26,841 nt of DNA from Ruminococcaceae bacterium UBA2854 (GTDB lineage: Bacteria; Bacillota; Clostridia; Oscillospirales; Acutalibacteraceae), in assembly GCA_002350765.1 (NCBI GenBank), contig DEFK01000025.1, positions 1 to 26,841 of the forward strand. The letters run 5' to 3'. A model generated the notes under the pieces. It worked only from the letters and a program-made list of their open reading frames with translations, was not told the DNA's origin and searched no databases. The position numbers and the translations under genes were made by a program. This document shows, in pieces, positions 23,447-26,841 of this stretch (positions are counted from its first letter, which is position 1; each line of letters begins with the position of its first letter).

Positions 23447-24472
23447 TTAAATTAAATAGTTTTTCATTTCTTCCCAAGCACCGAAATCAACAATTTTTCC
23501 GTTGGACAAAACAACTATTGTTTCGTTGTTTTTAACAGCGCTTATTCTGTGCGCGGCAGAAATACAGGTGCATCCGCGCCGTTTTATATTATCGAGAATT
23601 TGTTTTTCGGTAATTGAGTCGAGGGAAGATGTCACTTCGTCCATAATTAATACCGACGGATTTAACGCGAGCGCTCTCGCGATTTCGATTCGCTGGCGTT
23701 CGCCGCCCGATAAATTCGCTCCGTTTTCCTCGAGTTTAAAGTTGTAACCGCCGTGCTTGGTTATAATCTCGTCGTGAATACAGGCGTCTTTGGCGGCGGT
23801 AATCATATCTCTTTCGCTTATATTATCGTTCCAAAGCTTTATATTTTCGCGGATTGTTCCCGAGAATAACGAGCTTGTCTGATTTATTACGGCTACGCTT
23901 ACACTTTTTATATCCTTGCGTATATCGGCGATAGAAGTATTATCGTATTCGACACAGCCGTTCCAAGGCGTATAAAAACCGCTGATAAGTTTAAGTAAAG
24001 TAGATTTACCGCAACCTGACTTTCCGACGAATACAATCCTCTGTCCGCATTCAATATTCAGGCTGATATCGGAAATAAACGCCTTGTTGTTCTTGTTGTA
24101 TCCGAAAGAAACATTTTTCAGTTCTATAGAACCGCTGAGTTTTTTCTGATAATTCGATAGATTTTTTCCATTATATTTTTCGGAAGTTTTGTAATTAAGT
24201 ATCTCGTCTACGCGGTTTATATCGGCTTTAGCCGACTGTATTGATTTCGACAGCGAAACAAGCTTTTCGATAGGCGTGTTTAAGGTCGAGTAAAGCGCGC
24301 CGAACGCGACCAAAGCGCCGATAGTCATTTCTCCGTTAATTACCGTAATTCCGCCGAAGATTAGGATACATACGTCGGTCAACAGCTTTATAACGGTAGA
24401 AATCGAGCTGATTATACTGTGGACTTTGTTAAGGCTTTGATAGCTCTCAACCGCCTTAGCGTTATAGCCCAT
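23447..24472 (-). CDS. NHLM-type peptidase/ABC exporter 1, C-terminal part (split gene)
   Basis: The 341-residue frame begins inside the ABC membrane domain (MGYNAKAVESYQ) and holds the last membrane segments and the ATPase: Walker A GKSGCGKST, signature LSGGERQR, Walker B LIMDEVTSSLD, then AAHR. It overlaps the preceding frame by 11 bases in a different frame. No ribosome site precedes the ATG at 24472. Compared with intact C39-ABC exporters, the loop that normally joins the two parts (a G-x-x-x-IE-x-x-K-x-x-G-x-E stretch of about 25 residues) is absent, so a small out-of-frame deletion split one gene. Expression as a separate half by translational coupling is possible but less likely. Confidence 0.8.
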   Translation of the reverse strand: MGYNAKAVESYQSLNKVHSIISSISTVIKLLTDVCILIFGGITVINGEMTIGALVAFGALYSTLNTPIEKLVSLSKSIQSAKADINRVDEILNYKTSEKYNGKNLSNYQKKLSGSIELKNVSFGYNKNNKAFISDISLNIECGQRIVFVGKSGCGKSTLLKLISGFYTPWNGCVEYDNTSIADIRKDIKSVSVAVINQTSSLFSGTIRENIKLWNDNISERDMITAAKDACIHDEIITKHGGYNFKLEENGANLSGGERQRIEIARALALNPSVLIMDEVTSSLDSITEKQILDNIKRRGCTCISAAHRISAVKNNETIVVLSNGKIVDFGAWEEMKNYLI

Positions 24473-25487
24473 AATCCGCTAACGAGCCTTTGGTTATTTC
24501 ATATTTAACCGAGCGGTTAAACTGGCTTTGCGACGTGAGCCTGACTATTAAAATACTGATAAGTAAGCCTATACCCGCAATCAAGCTTAAAACAGGGCTG
24601 AACATTATCATTAATGAAAATTGAAAAACCACTATAAAGATATTTAGTAACGTTTGCGCCGCGTCGTCCGAGATAAAAGAGCACGCGCTTTTATTATTAT
24701 AAATACGTTGCGAAACATCTCCGGGAAAACGATGTTCAAAATAATCGGGCGGAAGTCTGAATAGTTTAAACAGAAAATCCTTCGCCGAAAAAAGCACAAG
24801 CTTTTTCCTGAATTTCTCAATCAGAAAGCTTCGGCACAGATTCAGCAGGGCTTGCAGTACAATAGCCGAAAGCATAAAGCACGCTATCGAGAAAAAGACG
24901 TCGTGATTATTTTTCAGTATTATTTCGTCTATAAACATTCCTGATAAAACAGGAATTATAACAGCGGGGAAAATTAAGAGTAAATCAGTTACTATAACCG
25001 TTATAAGAGTTTTGGTATTCTCTAAAGCGGTTCTCTTAATATAGGCGGAAAATGAACTGGGCTTTTTATTCTTTTTAAAGTCAGAAGTCGGAATAAAAGT
25101 GAGAACAATACCCGTAAACGAGTTGTCAAGTTCCTCAAAACTAAGCTTTCTTCTTCCGAAAGCGGGGTCATTAATATAAACGTAATTACCTTTAAACCCC
25201 TCGAAAACGACAAAGTGGTTAAACTCCCAGTGAAGAATACAGGGTGTTTTAATCGTCTTTAAATCTTTAGGTTCTTTTCTGTAACCGTTGCAGCTCAGTC
25301 CGTGCTTTTTAGAGGCTCGGTATATACTGCCCGCGCTGCATCCGTCCCTTGATACGCCCGTATCTTCCCTAAGCTTCGCTAATGGTACGTACTTTCCGTA
25401 ATAGAGTAATACCGCCGCTAACGCGGCAGCTCCGCATTCACACGCTTCGCTCTGGTATATTATAGGCGTTTTTACGTAGTTACCCAT
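24462..25487 (-). CDS. NHLM-type peptidase/ABC exporter 1, N-terminal part with C39 peptidase (split gene)
   Basis: The 341-residue frame has an N-terminal C39 peptidase domain (about 5-135). The catalytic Cys18 is in CECGAAAL, the His in FNHFVVFEG and the Asp in NDPAFGRR. Four membrane segments follow, and the frame ends early at SLADYGL. C39 domains cut leader peptides after Gly-Gly, matching the TGG of the precursor gene in this operon. The ATG follows GGAGG and overlaps the HlyD gene by 8 bases. The peptidase is intact on its own. The transporter is cut off before the ATPase, which lies in the next overlapping frame. Confidence 0.85.
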   Translation of the reverse strand: MGNYVKTPIIYQSEACECGAAALAAVLLYYGKYVPLAKLREDTGVSRDGCSAGSIYRASKKHGLSCNGYRKEPKDLKTIKTPCILHWEFNHFVVFEGFKGNYVYINDPAFGRRKLSFEELDNSFTGIVLTFIPTSDFKKNKKPSSFSAYIKRTALENTKTLITVIVTDLLLIFPAVIIPVLSGMFIDEIILKNNHDVFFSIACFMLSAIVLQALLNLCRSFLIEKFRKKLVLFSAKDFLFKLFRLPPDYFEHRFPGDVSQRIYNNKSACSFISDDAAQTLLNIFIVVFQFSLMIMFSPVLSLIAGIGLLISILIVRLTSQSQFNRSVKYEITKGSLADYGL

Positions 25488-26313
25488 TTGAGCTGCCTCC
25501 GTTTTTCAGAAAGCTGAAAAATTTAGTTATTGGAGGGTTGTTTTCGGTGATTATTTTAGCGGTAAAAACGCTTTTGTTTTTAGGATTTATGTATTTATTC
25601 GAATTAATAATATATCCGTCTTTTGAGAGATTGTTTTTTATCTCCAGCACAACCTCCGTCGAGGCGCTGTTTTTAAGGAATAGGTTTTTAAATCCGCCCC
25701 CGCTTCCGAGTATAAGAGAAATATTCTTTTCGTCGGCGGGATATTCGGAAATATACTTTACCTTAGCGTCAAGATGACCTTCGCTGTCGGAATAGTCGGG
25801 GTTAGGATATATAACAGCGTCCATATTTTCTTTTATTTTTGCCGCGTCCGAAATCGGAATATAGCATACTACGCATTTTTTTTCGCTTTCGCTCGGGGTA
25901 ATTCTCATAATCTCGTCAGAACTGTAAATTACACTGCCTTCCTTAATCGGAGCGTATGTCACCGTACCGCTGTATTCGGATTTAATTCCTTTTTTAGCGC
26001 CGTAAGAGGTTTTTATTGTGGCAGCGGTTTGTCCTTTTTTTATATGTCCGCCGAGTTTTACATTGTATTTTTCTATTGTGCCCGAGTATTCCGAGTGCAA
26101 GGCTATTATATCGGCTTTATCGGTATATATGCCTTTAGTGTTTTTTACGGTAGGTATTCTGCCGAAAAACGACCATAAAATAAACGCTCCGAAAAGTAAA
26201 GCTATGCCTATAATTCCGAGTTTAGGCAGTGGTGAGGTTATCGCGGCGGCTTTGTCGAGATTTTCGGGGCTGTATATTCTTTTTATAGCTTTTTGTCTGT
26301 ATATTCCGTTCAT
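25480..26313 (-). CDS. HlyD-family secretion adaptor of an NHLM-type exporter
   Basis: The 277-residue protein has a short cytoplasmic start, one membrane segment (about 31-50, KLGIIGIALLFGAFILWSFF), then two lipoyl-like halves (EYSGTIEKYNVKLGGHIKKGQ and EYSGTVTYAPIKEGSVI) and a beta-barrel region. This is the compact layout of the HlyD-like protein that accompanies paired NHLM peptide exporters. It is the first gene of the operon. The ATG is preceded by a weak AAAGAG. It overlaps the next gene by 8 bases. Its role is to bridge the exporters to the outside of the cell envelope. Confidence 0.87.
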   Translation of the reverse strand: MNGIYRQKAIKRIYSPENLDKAAAITSPLPKLGIIGIALLFGAFILWSFFGRIPTVKNTKGIYTDKADIIALHSEYSGTIEKYNVKLGGHIKKGQTAATIKTSYGAKKGIKSEYSGTVTYAPIKEGSVIYSSDEIMRITPSESEKKCVVCYIPISDAAKIKENMDAVIYPNPDYSDSEGHLDAKVKYISEYPADEKNISLILGSGGGFKNLFLKNSASTEVVLEIKNNLSKDGYIINSNKYINPKNKSVFTAKIITENNPPITKFFSFLKNGGSSNG

Positions 26314-26358
26314 TAATAAGCTCTTTATACTTTCCGAGATTTTTCACATATATAAATA

Positions 26359-26364
26359 ATTATA
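26359..26364 (-). promoter_or_regulatory. Possible -10 element close to the HlyD-like gene
   Basis: TATAAT on the minus strand, about 46 bases before the start codon. No convincing -35 lies 16-18 bases upstream. It is an alternative or additional start point to the repeat-linked promoter further upstream. Confidence 0.35.
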
Positions 26365-26422
26365 CTATTTTCGTTTTTGTGAATTATTCTGTATTGAATA
26401 TTTAAAATAATTTTTTTGTTTT

Positions 26423-26493
26423 TTATTACATTATATTGTCGTTCGTTACATCAAGACGCGTTTAAATGTAATAAATAACGCCGAAATGTAAAA
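26423..26493 (-). promoter_or_regulatory. Candidate LytTR-controlled promoter of the peptide-export operon
   Basis: On the minus strand TTTTACATTT (26484-26493) and TATTACATTT (26464-26473) are 20 bp apart. TATAAT (26430-26435) begins 36 bases after the second repeat's TTACA, against 34 at the LytTR gene's own promoter. A second pair facing the other way, ttattacat (26423-26431) and tcgttacat (26443-26451), is also 20 bp apart and overlaps the -10. Activation by the first pair and interference by the second is one model. Confidence 0.5.
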
Positions 26494-26554
26494 ACAGGTT
26501 GTTTGCTTTTTAGATTTTTATGGTAAAATAGTATCATAAAAAGGATTTTATATA

Positions 26555-26629
26555 TTTCTCTAATCTTCAAAACTTCAACAGCAAAACCGCTCGACACACA
26601 CGGGCGGTTTTGTTGTTATATTAGAGAAA
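26555..26629. repeat. Nested inverted repeat upstream of the peptide-export operon
   Basis: The outer arms tttctctaat (26555-26564) and attagagaaa (26620-26629) are perfectly complementary. The inner arms 26577-26590 and 26604-26617 pair over 14 bp with one G-U. The result is a long two-part hairpin. A possible plus-strand -10 (TAAAAT, 26524-26529) lies just before it, so it may be a small structured RNA, but no clear T-run follows on either strand. A mobile-repeat remnant is the alternative. Confidence 0.5.
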
Positions 26630-26641
26630 AACTGACTTTAT

Positions 26642-26670
26642 ATGTAATAAACAATAAAAAGATGTAATAA
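26642..26670 (-). promoter_or_regulatory. Distal 20-bp-spaced TTATTACAT pair
   Basis: TTATTACAT occurs on the minus strand at 26662-26670 and again at 26642-26650, a perfect 9-base direct repeat 20 bp apart, like the pair before the LytTR gene. No -10 is found at the matching distance, so it may be an extra binding site. Confidence 0.45.
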
Positions 26671-26676
26671 TTAACA

Positions 26677-26744
26677 TAATGCACATCTGCGCTCCTCGGT
26701 AAAAATCGTCCACAGGACGATTTTCTTAACCCTCGGCTTCAAGT
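26677..26744. repeat. Second copy of the intergenic repeat units with a hairpin
   Basis: taatgcacatctgcgc (26677-26692) and aaccctcggcttcaagt (26728-26744) both recur exactly near 12.0-12.3 kb, but in the opposite order. Between them aaaatcgtcc-aca-ggacgatttt (26702-26724) is a perfect 10-bp hairpin. No gene is seen in 26314-26806. Confidence 0.6.
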
Positions 26745-26770
26745 CCTATCTCTTTATTCATAAACAATAA

Positions 26771-26802
26771 AAACAAGGATACCCGTTTGGGTATCCTTGT
26801 TT
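26771..26802 (-). terminator. Rho-independent terminator of the tRNA transcript
   Basis: A perfect 14-bp stem with loop GTTT (written on the plus strand), followed on the minus strand by TTATTGTTT. It begins 4 bases after the tRNA CCA end. Confidence 0.85.
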
Positions 26803-26806
26803 TAAC

Positions 26807-26841
26807 TGGTTGCGGAGATAGGACTTGAACCTACGACCTCC
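26807..26841 (-). tRNA. 3' part of a tRNA gene cut by the window edge
   Basis: Read on the minus strand, a short variable region is followed by a T-arm (GTAGG-TTCAAGT-CCTAT), the 3' acceptor strand CTCCGCA, discriminator A and an encoded CCA. The anticodon lies outside the window, so the amino acid cannot be named; the short variable loop rules out Ser, Leu and Tyr. A terminator follows directly. Confidence 0.85.

Overview
The window most likely comes from a low-to-moderate GC Gram-positive gut anaerobe of the Clostridia (Oscillospiraceae/Ruminococcus-like). The grounds are strong AGGAGG-type ribosome binding sites, sigma-A promoters, a secreted BspA-type leucine-rich-repeat protein, an NHLM-type peptide exporter, an aldehyde-type NRPS and many STAS proteins. 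The genus is inferred from gene content only.

Left part (43-10908, all minus strand). A sensor kinase and an OmpR-family regulator (43-2367) follow the NRPS operon but are separated from it by a terminator. The operon reads STAS1, a 1979-residue NRPS (A-T-C-A-T-reductase), a MATE exporter fused to an RsbW/SpoIIAB-like ATPase domain, then STAS2. It has a clear sigma-A promoter (10880-10908) and a terminator (2438-2464). The NRPS should release a two-unit product as an aldehyde or alcohol. The first adenylation domain lacks the Asp that normally binds the amino group, so the starter may be a carboxylic acid without an alpha-amine.

Middle (11026-12980). A plus-strand lipoprotein L,D-transpeptidase has its own promoter and terminator. 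Next come about 380 bases of hairpins and repeats, including a 14-base copy of a tRNA 3' end, then a small antitoxin-like gene with no intact partner and an AT-rich regulatory region.

Right part (13004-26841). An AgrA/AgrC-like LytTR regulator and GHKL sensor pair reads rightward. It converges at a shared terminator on a long leftward operon: HlyD-like adaptor, C39-peptidase ABC exporter (split by a deletion/frameshift), second ABC exporter, an uncalled double-glycine-leader peptide gene (GTG start, in-frame amber), STAS3, a TIR-FHA protein, a zinc-ribbon Ser/Thr kinase with PASTA repeats, and a secreted BspA-like protein. Nearly all junctions overlap or place a ribosome binding site on the previous stop codon. 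Direct repeats of TTATTACAT type, 20 bp apart, lie upstream of both the LytTR regulator and this operon and are candidate binding sites for the regulator. A tRNA transcribed leftward is cut by the right edge.

Reading of the whole: two specialised-metabolite operons (one NRPS, one peptide export), each carrying STAS switch proteins. The second is coupled to a TIR-FHA/kinase signalling module and a surface protein. The peptide half looks recently damaged while the signalling half is intact.
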